DNA of 64,000 nt. Origin: Cellulomonas timonensis. GTDB lineage: Bacteria; Actinomycetota; Actinomycetes; Actinomycetales; Cellulomonadaceae. The position numbers and the translations under genes are program-made. Below, in pieces: positions 25,704-35,395 of the stretch (its first letter is position 1; each line of letters opens with the position of its first letter). The notes below the pieces were generated by a model. The model did no database searches. It saw nothing but the letters and a program-made list of their open reading frames with translations, and was not told the origin of the DNA. Where the stretch lies: contig NZ_FCOT01000013.1 in the NCBI RefSeq assembly GCF_900046455.1, positions 496,001 to 560,000 of the forward strand. Reading direction: 5' to 3'.

Positions 25704-26039
25704 ATGTCCGAGGTGGCCCAGCAGCATGAGACCGACTACGAACGGGTGCAACGCTCGCCGGAGTTCCAGGCGCTGCGGCGGCGGTTCCGCCGGTTCGTCT
25801 TCCCCATGACCGCGTTCTTCCTCGCTTGGTACTTGCTGTACGTGCTGTTGGCCGACTATGCCCACGACTTCATGAGCACCCGGGTGTCCGGCAACATCAC
25901 TGTCGGCCTGCTGCTCGGCCTCGGCCAGTTCGTCTCCACCTTCGTCATCACGATGGTGTACGCCAACTGGGCGAACAAGCACCAGGACCCGGTGGCTGAC
26001 GAGCTTCGCCGCGAGATCGAAGACGGGACGCTCGCGTGA
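25704..26039 (+). CDS. DUF485 membrane protein, partner of the acetate symporter
   Basis: A 111-residue protein with two membrane helices (about 37-58 and 69-92), matching the DUF485/YjcH family that is nearly always encoded just before ActP. The segment SPEFQALRRRFRRFVFP is the family's N-terminal signature. The ATG at 25704 has GGAGG four bases upstream, while the longer open frame upstream is unsupported. It overlaps the symporter gene by four bases. Its exact role in transport is not established. Confidence 0.9.
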   Translation: MSEVAQQHETDYERVQRSPEFQALRRRFRRFVFPMTAFFLAWYLLYVLLADYAHDFMSTRVSGNITVGLLLGLGQFVSTFVITMVYANWANKHQDPVADELRREIEDGTLA

Positions 26040-27685
26040 GCGCCCGGGTCGTGGCGGCGGTGGAGTCCGCCCAGATCGGCGAGCCGGCCGTCAACATCGG
26101 CATCTTCCTGGCGTTCGTCCTGGTGACGCTCGTCGTGGTGTTTCGCGCCTCGAAGTCGAACCGCAGCGCCGCCGACTACTACGCGGCGGGCCGCTCCTTC
26201 ACGGGGCCGCAGAATGGCACGGCGATCGCTGGGGACTACCTGTCTGCGGCGAGTTTCCTCGGCATCTGCGGGGCCATCGCCGTCAACGGCTATGACGGCT
26301 TCCTGTACTCGATCGGCTTCCTGGTGGCGTGGCTGGTGGCGCTGCTCCTGGTTGCCGAGCTGATGCGCAACACCGGCAAGTTCACGATGGCGGACGTGCT
26401 GTCGTTCCGGCTCAAGCAGCGCCCGGTGCGGATGGCGGCGGCGCTGGCCACCCTCACGGTGGTGTTCTTCTACCTGCTGGCGCAGATGGCCGGCGCGGGC
26501 GGTTTGGTGGCGCTGCTGCTGGGCATCGACGGGGTCGCGGGCCAGGGCGTGGTGATCGCCGTGGTCGGCGCGCTGATGATCCTGTACGTGCTGGTCGGCG
26601 GGATGAAGGGCACCACGTGGGTGCAGATCATCAAGGCGGTGCTCCTCATCGCCGGCGCCGGCATCATGACCATCTGGGTCATGGGCAACTTCGGGATGGA
26701 CTTCTCGGCGCTGCTGCAGGGCGCCATCGACAAGGCCGGCCCGGGTGGCGAGGCGCTCATCGAGCCCGGCAAGCAGTACGGCGCCACGTCGATGACCCAG
26801 CTGAACTTCCTGTCGCTCGCGCTCGCGCTGGTGCTCGGCACGGCGGGCCTGCCGCACGTGCTGATGCGCTTCTACACGGTGCCGAGCGCCAAGGAGGCGC
26901 GGCGCAGTGTTGTCTGGGCGATCTGGCTGATCGGCATCTTCTACCTGTTCACCCTGGTGCTGGGCTACGGCGCGGGCGCCCTGGTCGGGCCGGACGTGAT
27001 CCGGGCTGCGCCTGGCGGGGTGAACTCTGCCGCGCCGCTGCTCGCGTTCGAGCTCGGGGGCGCGGTGCTGCTGGGGCTGATCTCGGCAGTGGCGTTCGCG
27101 ACGATCCTCGCGGTGGTGGCCGGTCTGACGATCACCGCCGCCGCGTCGTTCGCCCATGACATCTACGCGTCGGTGATCAAGGACGGGAAGGTGGACCCGG
27201 ACAAGGAGGTGCGGGTCGCCCGCATCACGGTGGTGGCCATCGGCCTGCTGGCGATCGTCGGCGGCATCTTCGCCAACGGGCAGAACGTGGCGTTCCTGGT
27301 GGCGCTCGCCTTCGCGGTGGCCGCCAGCGCGAACCTGCCGACCATCCTGTACTCGCTGTTCTGGAAGCGGTTCAACACTTCGGGCGCGCTGTGGAGCATG
27401 TACGGCGGGCTCATCTCCTGCATCGTGCTGATCGCGCTGTCCCCGGTGGTGTCGGGCAAGGTCGACCCGGTCACCGGGGCGAGCCTGTCGATGATCAAGG
27501 ACACCTCGGTGGACTTCGCGATCATCCCCCTGGAGAACCCGGGGCTGATCTCGATCCCGCTGGCCTTCCTGCTCGGCATCGTCGGGACGTACCTCAGCAA
27601 GACCCCGCCGGCGGCGGGCAAGTTCGCCGAGATGGAGGTGCGCTCGCTCACGGGCGCCGGGGCCGAGAAGGCCACGGCGCACTGA
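26036..27685 (+). CDS. actP: Cation/acetate symporter (solute:sodium symporter family)
   Basis: A 549-residue membrane protein with about thirteen hydrophobic segments. Family signatures include SAADYYAAGRSFTGPQNG, AIAGDYLSAASFLG and GTAGLPHVLMRFYTVPSAKEAR, all characteristic of ActP. It imports acetate, and possibly propionate or pyruvate, with Na+ or H+. The GTG start overlaps the DUF485 stop (GTGA), giving translational coupling. The CRP-like box upstream suggests control by cAMP and carbon status. Confidence 0.93.
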   Translation: MSARVVAAVESAQIGEPAVNIGIFLAFVLVTLVVVFRASKSNRSAADYYAAGRSFTGPQNGTAIAGDYLSAASFLGICGAIAVNGYDGFLYSIGFLVAWLVALLLVAELMRNTGKFTMADVLSFRLKQRPVRMAAALATLTVVFFYLLAQMAGAGGLVALLLGIDGVAGQGVVIAVVGALMILYVLVGGMKGTTWVQIIKAVLLIAGAGIMTIWVMGNFGMDFSALLQGAIDKAGPGGEALIEPGKQYGATSMTQLNFLSLALALVLGTAGLPHVLMRFYTVPSAKEARRSVVWAIWLIGIFYLFTLVLGYGAGALVGPDVIRAAPGGVNSAAPLLAFELGGAVLLGLISAVAFATILAVVAGLTITAAASFAHDIYASVIKDGKVDPDKEVRVARITVVAIGLLAIVGGIFANGQNVAFLVALAFAVAASANLPTILYSLFWKRFNTSGALWSMYGGLISCIVLIALSPVVSGKVDPVTGASLSMIKDTSVDFAIIPLENPGLISIPLAFLLGIVGTYLSKTPPAAGKFAEMEVRSLTGAGAEKATAH

Positions 27686-27709
27686 CGGGCCGCCGGCGCG
27701 CGGTGGGCG

Positions 27710-28525
27710 TCAGCCCGGGAGGTGGGTCACGAAGATCGCCGTCCCGGGCAGGCGCTCGCCGCGCACCGGCCCCCAGCCCCCCCATGTGCGGTCGTGGCCC
27801 GCGGGCCACTCGGGCTCGACCAGCCGGTCGATCACGAGCCCCGCGGCCACGACCTCGCCCACGTGGTCGCCGAGCGTGCGGTGGTACTCGGCGTAGAGCA
27901 CGTTCCCGGAGGCGCCCACCTCGACGTAGGGGCGCCTGTCGAAGTAGGACCGGGTCGCGGTGAGGCCGCCGACGCCGGGATCGTCGGGGAAGGCCCAGCG
28001 CAGCGGGTGGGTCACCGAGAACACCCACCGCCCGCCGGGGCGCAGCACGCGCGCGACCTCGGTGTGCACGCGCGCGGCGTCGGGCACGAACGGGATGGCG
28101 CCGAACGCGGTGAACGCCACATCGAAGGAGTCGTCGGCGAAGGGGAGCGCGCGCGCGTCGGCCTGGGCCATCGGGGTCCGCCGCCCTGCCGCGGCGTCGT
28201 ACCGGGCGCCGGCGGCGAGCATGCCGCCGGACACGTCGGTGGCGACCACCTGGGCCGCCCCGTGGCCCAGCAGCCAGCGGGAGCACTGCGCCGCGCCGGA
28301 GCCGACCTCGAGCACGCGGGCGCCGGTGACGTCGCCCAGCAGGTGGGCATCGCGCTCGCGGAGGCCCTCCGGGCACCAGCAGAACTCGTCGGGGCCCAGG
28401 AAGGCGCCGTGCTCGTCGAGGTACTCCGCGGCGTTCGCGTCCCACCAGCGCCGTCCGGCCCGCCCTCCGGCCTCATCCGGCACCGTGCGGTAGCCGGCGT
28501 CAGCCAGCCGATCTTCGGAATCCAT
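27710..28525 (-). CDS. Class I SAM-dependent methyltransferase
   Basis: A 271-residue methyltransferase. The SAM-binding motif I is VLEVGSGAAQ (71-80), followed by VVATDVSGGML and ADARALPFADDSFDVAF as in the Methyltransf_11 group. ATG 28525 has AAAGGG eight bases before it, and that Shine-Dalgarno sequence lies inside one copy of a 13-base direct repeat. The substrate is unknown. It is divergent from the peptide transporter and may share regulation with it. The huge frame that runs on upstream is only the antisense shadow of the transporter. Confidence 0.88.
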   Translation of the reverse strand: MDSEDRLADAGYRTVPDEAGGRAGRRWWDANAAEYLDEHGAFLGPDEFCWCPEGLRERDAHLLGDVTGARVLEVGSGAAQCSRWLLGHGAAQVVATDVSGGMLAAGARYDAAAGRRTPMAQADARALPFADDSFDVAFTAFGAIPFVPDAARVHTEVARVLRPGGRWVFSVTHPLRWAFPDDPGVGGLTATRSYFDRRPYVEVGASGNVLYAEYHRTLGDHVGEVVAAGLVIDRLVEPEWPAGHDRTWGGWGPVRGERLPGTAIFVTHLPG

Positions 28526-28533
28526 CGAAAACA

Positions 28534-28568
28534 CCCTTTGACACGGCGTGAATCGCCCTTTGACACGG
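28534..28568. repeat. Two 13-base direct repeats with 22-base period
   Basis: CCCTTTGACACGG occurs at 28534-28546 and 28556-28568. The period is about two helical turns, and the repeats lie between the divergent methyltransferase and dppA genes. They look like a paired operator. Each copy also contains TTGACA. Confidence 0.6.
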
Positions 28569-28693
28569 TAGGTTTCCCCAGATCCGAGGATGTACCCGGA
28601 CGTAACATCCGCGTGACGTGGCGCGCCTACCGTCGGGGGCTCTTCCCCCGGTGGCGTGATCATGCCACCGGCCCGTCGACGAGGGGTGATCAT

Positions 28694-30361
28694 GTGAAGA
28701 CCTTCCTGAGGGTCGCCGCATCGGGCGCAGCGCTGGCTCTGGTGCTGACCGCGTGCGCGGCGAGCGACCGTGAGGGCGAGGCGGCGCAGAGCGAGACGGG
28801 GGGATCCCGGACCACGTTCGTCTTCGCGGCGTCCTCGGACCCGGCCTCGCTGGACCCCGCGTTCGCGAATGACGGCGAGACCTTCCGGGTCGCCCGGCAG
28901 ATGTTCGAGGGCCTGGTCGGCACCGTGCCGGGGACTGCCGACCCCGCGCCGCTGCTCGCCGAGTCCTGGGACGTGAGCGAGGACGGCCTGGAGTACACGT
29001 TCCAGCTCAAGGAGGGTGTGAAGTTCCACGACGGCACCGACTTCGACGCCGCCGCGGTCTGCTTCAACTTCGAGCGCTGGAACAACTTCACCGGAGTGCT
29101 GCAGTCCGAGAGCCTGTCGTACTACTGGCAGAAGGTGAACGGCGGCTTCGCGACGAGCGACGTGCCGGGGCTCAACGGCACCGGCAAGTACGAGAGCTGC
29201 GAGGCCTCTGACGCCTCGACGGCTGTGATCCACCTGGCGAGCCCGCTGCCCGAGCTGGTCTCGGCGCTGTCGCTGCCGTCCTTCTCGATCCAGTCGCCCG
29301 CGGCGCTCGAGAAGTACGACGCCGACGGCGTCACCGGCGGCGAGGAGGCTCCCGTGCTTCCCGAGTACGCCAAGGCGCACCCGACCGGCACCGGCCCGTA
29401 CATCTTCGAGAGCTGGAGCCCTGGCGAGCAGGTTGTCCTGGCGGCCAACCCCGACTACTGGGGTGACGCGGGCCAGATCAAGAAGATCGTCTTCACCGTC
29501 ATCTCGGACGCCACCGCCCGGCGGCAGGCGCTGCAGGCCGGTGACATCGACGGCTACGACCTGGTGGGGCCGGCGGACGTCGAGGCGCTTGACGAGGCCG
29601 GCTTCCAGATCGTCAACCGCGACCCGTTCAACGTGCTCTACCTGGCGATGAACCAGGCCAACCCGGAGCTCGCGGACGTCAAGGTGCGGCAGGCCATCGC
29701 GCACGCCATCGACAAGGAGGCGCTCGTCGCGCAGACGCTCCCCGAGGGCACCGAGGTCGCCACGAACTTCGTGCCGCCCGCCGTCGACGGGTGGAACAAG
29801 GACGTCGCCACGTACGACTACGACCCGGAGAAGGCGAAGGCGCTGCTCGCGGAGGCCGGGAAGTCGAACCTCACCATCGACTTCAACTACCCGACCAACG
29901 TCTCGCGGCCCTACATGCCCACGCCCGAGCAGGTCTTCACCGCCATCTCGGCCGATCTGGCCGCGGTGGGCATCACCGTGAACCCGGTGCCCGAGCCGTG
30001 GAACCCGGAGTACCTGGACCGCATGCAGGGCACCGCGGACCACGGCATCCACCTGCTGGGGTGGACCGGCGACTACAACGACACCTACAACTTCATCGGC
30101 GTGTTCTTCGGCGCGCCGGCGAACGAATGGGGCTTCGACGACCCGGCGCTGTTCAAGGCCATCGGCGACGCGCGCTACCAGGCGGACAAGGCGGCGCAGA
30201 CCGCGGCGTATGAGGCGGCGAACGCGCAGATCATGGAGCTGCTGCCCGGCATCCCGCTCGCACACCCCGTGCCGTCCCTCGCGTTCAAGGCCGACATCCA
30301 CGGATACCCGGCCTCGCCCGTGCAGGACGAGGTCTACAACGTGATCACGATCGGCGACTGA
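28694..30361 (+). CDS. dppA: Peptide ABC transporter substrate-binding lipoprotein
   Basis: A 555-residue SBP_bac_5 family protein. The lipobox VLTAC places the lipid on Cys21. Expected family segments are seen: FVFAASSDPASLDPAF, MFEGLVGT, GVKFHDGTDFDAAAV, GTGPYIFESWSPGEQ and VRQAIAHAIDKEAL. It binds di- or oligopeptides, or a related solute such as a glycosylated peptide or nickel complex, outside the cell. GTG 28694 follows AGGGGTGA. It is the first gene of the five-function dppABC(DF) operon with 16 bases to dppB. Exact ligand class is unproven. Confidence 0.92.
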   Translation: MKTFLRVAASGAALALVLTACAASDREGEAAQSETGGSRTTFVFAASSDPASLDPAFANDGETFRVARQMFEGLVGTVPGTADPAPLLAESWDVSEDGLEYTFQLKEGVKFHDGTDFDAAAVCFNFERWNNFTGVLQSESLSYYWQKVNGGFATSDVPGLNGTGKYESCEASDASTAVIHLASPLPELVSALSLPSFSIQSPAALEKYDADGVTGGEEAPVLPEYAKAHPTGTGPYIFESWSPGEQVVLAANPDYWGDAGQIKKIVFTVISDATARRQALQAGDIDGYDLVGPADVEALDEAGFQIVNRDPFNVLYLAMNQANPELADVKVRQAIAHAIDKEALVAQTLPEGTEVATNFVPPAVDGWNKDVATYDYDPEKAKALLAEAGKSNLTIDFNYPTNVSRPYMPTPEQVFTAISADLAAVGITVNPVPEPWNPEYLDRMQGTADHGIHLLGWTGDYNDTYNFIGVFFGAPANEWGFDDPALFKAIGDARYQADKAAQTAAYEAANAQIMELLPGIPLAHPVPSLAFKADIHGYPASPVQDEVYNVITIGD

Positions 30362-30377
30362 GGAGCAGCACCCCGCG

Positions 30378-31382
30378 ATGACCCGACTCGTCCTGCGGCG
30401 CACAGCGCTGCTCGTCCCGACCCTGCTCGGGTTGTCCGTCTTGCTGTTCCTGTGGGTGCGCGCTCTCCCAGGAGGTCCTGCCACGGCCCTCCTGGGGGAG
30501 CGCGCCACACCCGAGGCCGTGGAACGCCTCAACACGCTGTACGGCTTCGACCGGCCGGTGCTCCAGCAGTACACCGGCTATCTGGGCCAGCTCGTGCAAG
30601 GCAACTTCGGGACGTCCACCCGCACTGGGCGCCCGGTGCTGGAGGAGTTCCTCGCCCGGTTCCCGGCGACCATCGAGCTCACGGTCCTCGCGCTCGCGAT
30701 CGCCGTCGGCGTCGGCATCCCGCTCGGCTACCTCGCCGCCCGGCGGCAGGGCGGCCTGGTGGACAACGGCACGGTGGTGGTCTCCCTGCTCGGGGTCACC
30801 ATCCCCGTCTTCTTCCTCGCGTTCCTGCTCAAGTGGCTGTTCGCGGTGCAGCTCGGCTGGTTCCCGTCCGCCGGGCGCCAAGACCCGACGATGGTGGCCA
30901 CCCACCCCACCGGCTTCTACGTGCTCGACGGCCTGCTCACCCGGGAGCTCGACGCGAGCTGGGACGCGTTCGTGCACCTCGTGCTCCCCGCGCTGGCGCT
31001 CGGCTCGATCCCGCTCGCGATCATCACCCGGATCACGCGCTCGTCGGTGCTCGAGGTGCAGGGCGCGGACTACGTGCGCACCGCCCGGGCCAAGGGCATG
31101 GGGCGCGCGCGGCTGCGCAACCGCGTCATCCTGCGCAACGCGATGCTGCCGGTCTCCACGACCATCGGGCTGCAGGTGGGGCTGCTGCTCTCCGGGGCGG
31201 TGCTCACCGAGACGGTGTTCGCCTACCCGGGGATCGGGAGCTTCCTGGCCCAGGCCGTCTTCAACCTCGACTACGCGGTGCTGCAGGGCTTCATCCTCAT
31301 CATCGCGATCGTCTACGCGGTGGTGAACCTCGCCGTCGACGTCTCCTACGGCCTGATCGACCCGAGGATGAGGACCAGATGA
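30378..31382 (+). CDS. dppB: Peptide ABC transporter permease DppB
   Basis: A 334-residue permease with six membrane segments. The N-terminus RTALLVPTLLGLSVLLF, the GFDRPVLQQY loop, and the EAA coupling motif (EVQGADYVRTARAKGMG) match DppB/OppB. The stop overlaps dppC by four bases (ATGA). It forms half of the translocation channel. Confidence 0.94.
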   Translation: MTRLVLRRTALLVPTLLGLSVLLFLWVRALPGGPATALLGERATPEAVERLNTLYGFDRPVLQQYTGYLGQLVQGNFGTSTRTGRPVLEEFLARFPATIELTVLALAIAVGVGIPLGYLAARRQGGLVDNGTVVVSLLGVTIPVFFLAFLLKWLFAVQLGWFPSAGRQDPTMVATHPTGFYVLDGLLTRELDASWDAFVHLVLPALALGSIPLAIITRITRSSVLEVQGADYVRTARAKGMGRARLRNRVILRNAMLPVSTTIGLQVGLLLSGAVLTETVFAYPGIGSFLAQAVFNLDYAVLQGFILIIAIVYAVVNLAVDVSYGLIDPRMRTR

Positions 31383-32311
31383 GCGCGACTGAGACGCATG
31401 AGCTCCTCGCCCCGCCCAGCGGCCCGCCCGCGGCGCCCGACCATGCCGGGGACTCCGCGTGGCGGGCCGCAGCCCGGCGCCTGCGGCGCAACCCAGGCGC
31501 CATCGCCGGCGCGGTCATCGTCCTGGTGTTCCTGGCCGTCGCGACGTTCGCGCCGCTGATCGCCCCGTTCGACGCGGGCGAGCTGCCGGGCCGCGCGCAG
31601 GTGCGGCCCACGTTCATCCCCGGCCCATCCGCCGAGCACCTGCTGGGCCTCGACCGCTACGGCGCCGACCTGTTCTCCCAGCTCGTCTGGGGCGCCCGCG
31701 CGTCCCTGCTGATCGGCGTCCTCTCCACGCTGGTCGGCTTGCTTGGCGGCGTGCTGCTCGGCGTCGTCGCCGGAGGGCTGGGCGGGTGGGTGGACACCGC
31801 GACCATGCGGCTCGTCGACCTGATGCTCTCCGTGCCCAGCCTGCTGCTCGCGGTGTCCATCGCGGCGGTGATCGGCCAGTCCTCCACCGCCGTGATCATC
31901 GCGATCGGCGTGGTGCAGGTGCCGATCTTCGCGCGGCTGCTGCGCGGGTCGATGCTCGCCCAGCGGGGGCAGGACTACGTGCTGGCCGCATCGTCGCTGG
32001 GCCTGAGCCGGCGGACCGTGACCATGAGCCATGTGCTGCCCAACAGCATCTCCCCGGTGATCGTGCAGGCCACCCTGATGCTCGCGACGGCGGTCATCGA
32101 GGCGGCGGCGCTGTCCTTCCTGGGGCTGGGCGGCGGCGCGCCGACCGCCGCCGAGTGGGGTCGGATGCTCACCGCGGCGCAGAACGAGCTCGAGGTGGCG
32201 CCGCGCCTGGCGCTGTGGCCCGGCGCCTGCATCGCGGTGACGGCGCTCGGGTTCACGTTGTTCGGCGAGGCGCTGCGCGAGGCGCTGGACCCACGGACGA
32301 GGAAGCGGTGA
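31379..32311 (+). CDS. dppC: Peptide ABC transporter permease DppC
   Basis: A 310-residue permease. The leading segment [16 protein letters not shown], the [15 protein letters not shown] motif and the EAA loop ([15 protein letters not shown]) are diagnostic for DppC/OppC. ATG 31379 overlaps dppB, and the stop overlaps the next gene by four bases, so translation of the whole operon is coupled. It forms the other half of the channel. Confidence 0.94.
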   Translation: MSATETHELLAPPSGPPAAPDHAGDSAWRAAARRLRRNPGAIAGAVIVLVFLAVATFAPLIAPFDAGELPGRAQVRPTFIPGPSAEHLLGLDRYGADLFSQLVWGARASLLIGVLSTLVGLLGGVLLGVVAGGLGGWVDTATMRLVDLMLSVPSLLLAVSIAAVIGQSSTAVIIAIGVVQVPIFARLLRGSMLAQRGQDYVLAASSLGLSRRTVTMSHVLPNSISPVIVQATLMLATAVIEAAALSFLGLGGGAPTAAEWGRMLTAAQNELEVAPRLALWPGACIAVTALGFTLFGEALREALDPRTRKR

Positions 32312-34053
32312 GCGGGATGGTCGTGTCGACGCAGACGGAGCCTCAGCCGCTGCTGAGCGTGCGCGGGCTCGAGGTGGCCTTCACCTCGGACTCCGGGCGG
32401 ACGGTGGCCGTCACAGGCGTCGACCTCGACGTCCACCCAGGCGAGACCGTGGCGATCGTGGGGGAGTCCGGCTCGGGCAAGTCCACCACCGCGGCGGCCG
32501 TCATCGGGCTGCTGGCCTCCAACGGCAAGGTCACGGCGGGCCGCATCAGCTTCGACGGGCAGGACCTCACCGCCGGCGGCCCGGCGGCGGTGGCGCGGCT
32601 GCGGGGCGTCGAGATCGGCATGGTCCCGCAGGACCCGATGTCCAACCTCAACCCGCTGGCCCGCGTCGGTGCCCAGATCGTCGAGGCCCTCGAGGCCGGG
32701 GGCGTGGCCCGGGGGCGCGCCGCCCGGGCGCGCGCCGTCGAGCTGCTGGAGGAGGCGGGCCTGCCAGACGCGGAGGCCCGGGCCCGCCAGTACCCGCATG
32801 AGTTCTCGGGCGGGATGCGCCAGCGCGCGTTGATCGCCATGGGCCTGGCCTGCCGCCCACGACTGCTCATCGCCGACGAGCCGACGTCGGCGCTCGACGT
32901 CACCGTGCAGCGCACGATCCTCGACCGGCTCACCGGCCTCACCACCGAGCTCGGCACGTCGGTGCTGCTCATCACGCACGACCTCGGCCTCGCCGCCGAG
33001 CGCGCCGACCGGGTGGTGGTGATGTACCGCGGCCGCGTCGTCGAGCAGGGGCCCGCCCGCGAGCTGTTGCGCGACCCGCAGCACGAGTACACCCAGCGGC
33101 TGCTGGCCGCCGCGCCGTCGCTCGCCTCGCGCCGGATCGAGATCGCCAAGGCCGCTGGCGACGAGGCGGCGCTCGCGGGCGACCTGCTCGTCGTGGGCGC
33201 GCGAGAGTCGTCCGCGACGGAGGGCGACACTGGCGACACGCCCGACTCGATCGTCGAGGTGTCCCACGTCAGCAAGGCCTACCGGCTGCGCGGCGCACGC
33301 CTGCTGTCGCGGTCGACCGCGTTCACGGCGGTGGACGATGTCAGCCTCTCGGTGCCCCGCGGGCGCACAGTCGCCGTGGTGGGGGAGTCGGGCTCGGGGA
33401 AGTCGACGCTCGCGAAGATGATGCTCGCGCTGGTGGAGCCCACCTCGGGGTCCATCACCTTCGACGGCGAGCTCGTGGCCGGCGCCGACCGGGCGGCCGA
33501 GGTCGCGTTCCGCAGGCGCGTGCAGCCGATCTTCCAGGACCCCTACTCGTCGCTGGACCCGCTGTTCACGGTGTACCGCACCATCGAGGAGCCGCTGCGC
33601 GCGCACGGCGTCGGCGACGCGCCGGCCCGACGCGCCCGCGTCGAGGAGCTGCTCGACGAGGTGTCCCTGCCCACTGAGGTGCTGCGCAGGTACCCGGCCG
33701 AGCTCTCCGGCGGGCAGCGCCAACGCGTCGCGATCGCCCGCGCGCTCGCGCTGCACCCCGACCTCGTGGTGTGCGACGAGGCGGTGTCGGCACTCGACGT
33801 GATCGTGCAGGCGCAGATCCTGCGGCTGCTCGCGGACCTGCAGCGCCGCCTGGGGCTGAGCTACCTGTTCATCAGCCACGACCTGGCCGTGGTGCGCCAG
33901 ATCGCCGACACGGTCTGCGTGATGCAGCACGGCAGGATCGTCGAGCAGGGCCCCGTCGACGCGGTCTTCGACACCCCGCAGACCGAGTACACGCGCACGC
34001 TCCTGGCGGCGATCCCCGGGCGGGACCTGGAGCTGGCGGCGGGCGTGGGATGA
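32308..34053 (+). CDS. Fused peptide ABC transporter ATPase (DppD-DppF)
   Basis: A 581-residue protein with two complete ABC ATPase halves in one chain. The first half has [23 protein letters not shown] and [14 protein letters not shown]; the second has [29 protein letters not shown] and [12 protein letters not shown]. Each is followed by the oligopeptide-binding C-terminal tail ([17 protein letters not shown] and [17 protein letters not shown]). Separate dppD and dppF genes are the norm in enterics, while fused forms occur in several bacteria. GTG 32308 overlaps dppC. It ends the operon. Confidence 0.93.
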   Translation: MSGMVVSTQTEPQPLLSVRGLEVAFTSDSGRTVAVTGVDLDVHPGETVAIVGESGSGKSTTAAAVIGLLASNGKVTAGRISFDGQDLTAGGPAAVARLRGVEIGMVPQDPMSNLNPLARVGAQIVEALEAGGVARGRAARARAVELLEEAGLPDAEARARQYPHEFSGGMRQRALIAMGLACRPRLLIADEPTSALDVTVQRTILDRLTGLTTELGTSVLLITHDLGLAAERADRVVVMYRGRVVEQGPARELLRDPQHEYTQRLLAAAPSLASRRIEIAKAAGDEAALAGDLLVVGARESSATEGDTGDTPDSIVEVSHVSKAYRLRGARLLSRSTAFTAVDDVSLSVPRGRTVAVVGESGSGKSTLAKMMLALVEPTSGSITFDGELVAGADRAAEVAFRRRVQPIFQDPYSSLDPLFTVYRTIEEPLRAHGVGDAPARRARVEELLDEVSLPTEVLRRYPAELSGGQRQRVAIARALALHPDLVVCDEAVSALDVIVQAQILRLLADLQRRLGLSYLFISHDLAVVRQIADTVCVMQHGRIVEQGPVDAVFDTPQTEYTRTLLAAIPGRDLELAAGVG

Positions 34054-34191
34054 CGTCGCGACGGTCCCGGGCGCGACGCGCGTGGGACCCAAGGCCCGGC
34101 GGTCCAGGCCGGAGGTGGATACGCTGACCTGGACGGGGGCGCGAACACCGCGCGGGAACCTTGTCTCCAGGCAACTTGAAGGAGTGCTCGC

Positions 34192-35217
34192 GTGCGTGTC
34201 GGACTGCTCACCGGAGGCGGGGACGTCCCCGGTCTGAACGCGGCCATCCGCGCTGTCGTCAAGCGAGGCGAGGGCGAGCACGGCCACTCCATCGTCGGCT
34301 TCCGCAACGGCTGGCGCGGAGTGGTGGACGGCGACGTCATGCCCCTCACCCGCCAGCACATCCGCAACGTGCTGCCCGTCGGCGGGACGCTGCTCGGCAC
34401 GGCCCGGTACCACCCGAACGCGTCGGACGGCAGCCTCGACGCCGTGATGCAGACCCTCGAGGCCGAGCGCATCGAGGCCCTGATCTGCATCGGCGGCGAC
34501 GGCACGCTGCACGCCGCGAGCAAGGTCGCCGAGGCGGGCGTCAAGATCGTCGCGATCCCGAAGACGATCGACAACGACGTGTGGGGCACGGACCGGTCGA
34601 TCGGATTCGACACGGCCGTCACGATCGCCACCGAGGCCATCGACCGGGTGCACACCACGGCGGAGAGCCACAACCGCGTCATGATCGTCGAGGTCATGGG
34701 CCGCCACGCCGGCTGGATCGCCGTCACGTCCGCGATCGCCGGCGGGGCCGAGGTCGTGCTCGCCCCCGAGGAGCCCTTCGACATCGACAAGGTGATCCGG
34801 TTCCTCAAGCACCGGCACCGTGCCCACGCGAGCTTCTCGATCGTGGTCGTGGCCGAGGGCGCGGTGCCCGCCGAGGGCACCTCGATGTCCTACGAGGCGC
34901 CCGTCGGCAAGTTCGGCGAGATCGTCGCCGGCGCCATCGGCGAGCGCGTCAAGGCGGAGATCGAGCAGCGCACCGGGTTCGACACCCGCGTGACGGTGCT
35001 GGGCCACGTGCAGCGTGGGGGCATCCCCACGCCCGAGGACCGCATCCTGGGGAGCCGGTTCGGCGTCGCGGCGATCGACGCGGTGACCCGCGGCGACTCG
35101 GGCGTGATGACGGCCCTGCGGGGCGAGGAAGTCGTGCTCGTGCCGCTCACCGAGATCGCCGGGAAGGTCAAGCACGTGCCGGCCTCGCTGCTCCAGGTGG
35201 CGCAGGCTCTCGCCTGA
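34192..35217 (+). CDS. pfkA: 6-phosphofructokinase
   Basis: A 341-residue enzyme that phosphorylates fructose 6-phosphate. The N-terminus VGLLTGGGDVPGLNAAIR is canonical. Gly104 (in GGDGT, 101-105) marks an ATP-type site, while Lys124 (PKTIDND, Asp127 catalytic) is the residue usual in PPi-type and actinobacterial enzymes. The combination Gly104/Lys124 is known in ATP-dependent actinobacterial PfkA. GTG 34192 follows GAAGGAG. It stands alone after the dpp operon and feeds the triose steps encoded at 57-60 kb. Confidence 0.95.
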   Translation: MRVGLLTGGGDVPGLNAAIRAVVKRGEGEHGHSIVGFRNGWRGVVDGDVMPLTRQHIRNVLPVGGTLLGTARYHPNASDGSLDAVMQTLEAERIEALICIGGDGTLHAASKVAEAGVKIVAIPKTIDNDVWGTDRSIGFDTAVTIATEAIDRVHTTAESHNRVMIVEVMGRHAGWIAVTSAIAGGAEVVLAPEEPFDIDKVIRFLKHRHRAHASFSIVVVAEGAVPAEGTSMSYEAPVGKFGEIVAGAIGERVKAEIEQRTGFDTRVTVLGHVQRGGIPTPEDRILGSRFGVAAIDAVTRGDSGVMTALRGEEVVLVPLTEIAGKVKHVPASLLQVAQALA

Positions 35218-35240
35218 GTCCCCTCGGGTCTGCGCTGGCT

Positions 35241-35269
35241 TTGACCCGCCTGCCGCTCAAAGATAAGGT
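35241..35269 (+). promoter_or_regulatory. Strong sigma-A-type promoter of rpsA
   Basis: TTGACC (35241-35246) and TAAGGT (35264-35269) are separated by 17 bases. Transcription would begin near 35276, leaving a leader of about 120 bases before rpsA. Confidence 0.65.
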
Positions 35270-35395
35270 TGACGCGGTGTCGCACGTCTTCCTGCCGCCG
35301 GTTCGCCGGCCTCGACGACATGCACCGACAACACCACACATCCGCCGGGATCCTTGCCCGCACTACTTCCTGTCCGCATCGGAGTCCATCACTAC

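Noticed and set aside
27710-30574. Minus-strand open frame of 954 codons reaching from the methyltransferase into dppA
   Set aside because: Only the part from 28525 downwards is methyltransferase; the rest is antisense to dppA and lacks any protein-like pattern. Long antisense frames are normal at this GC content.
31975-35175. Minus-strand open frame of 1,066 codons
   Set aside because: It is the shadow of dppC, the ATPase fusion and pfkA, rich in His/Arg/Asp/Val repeats as expected for an antisense third-frame translation.
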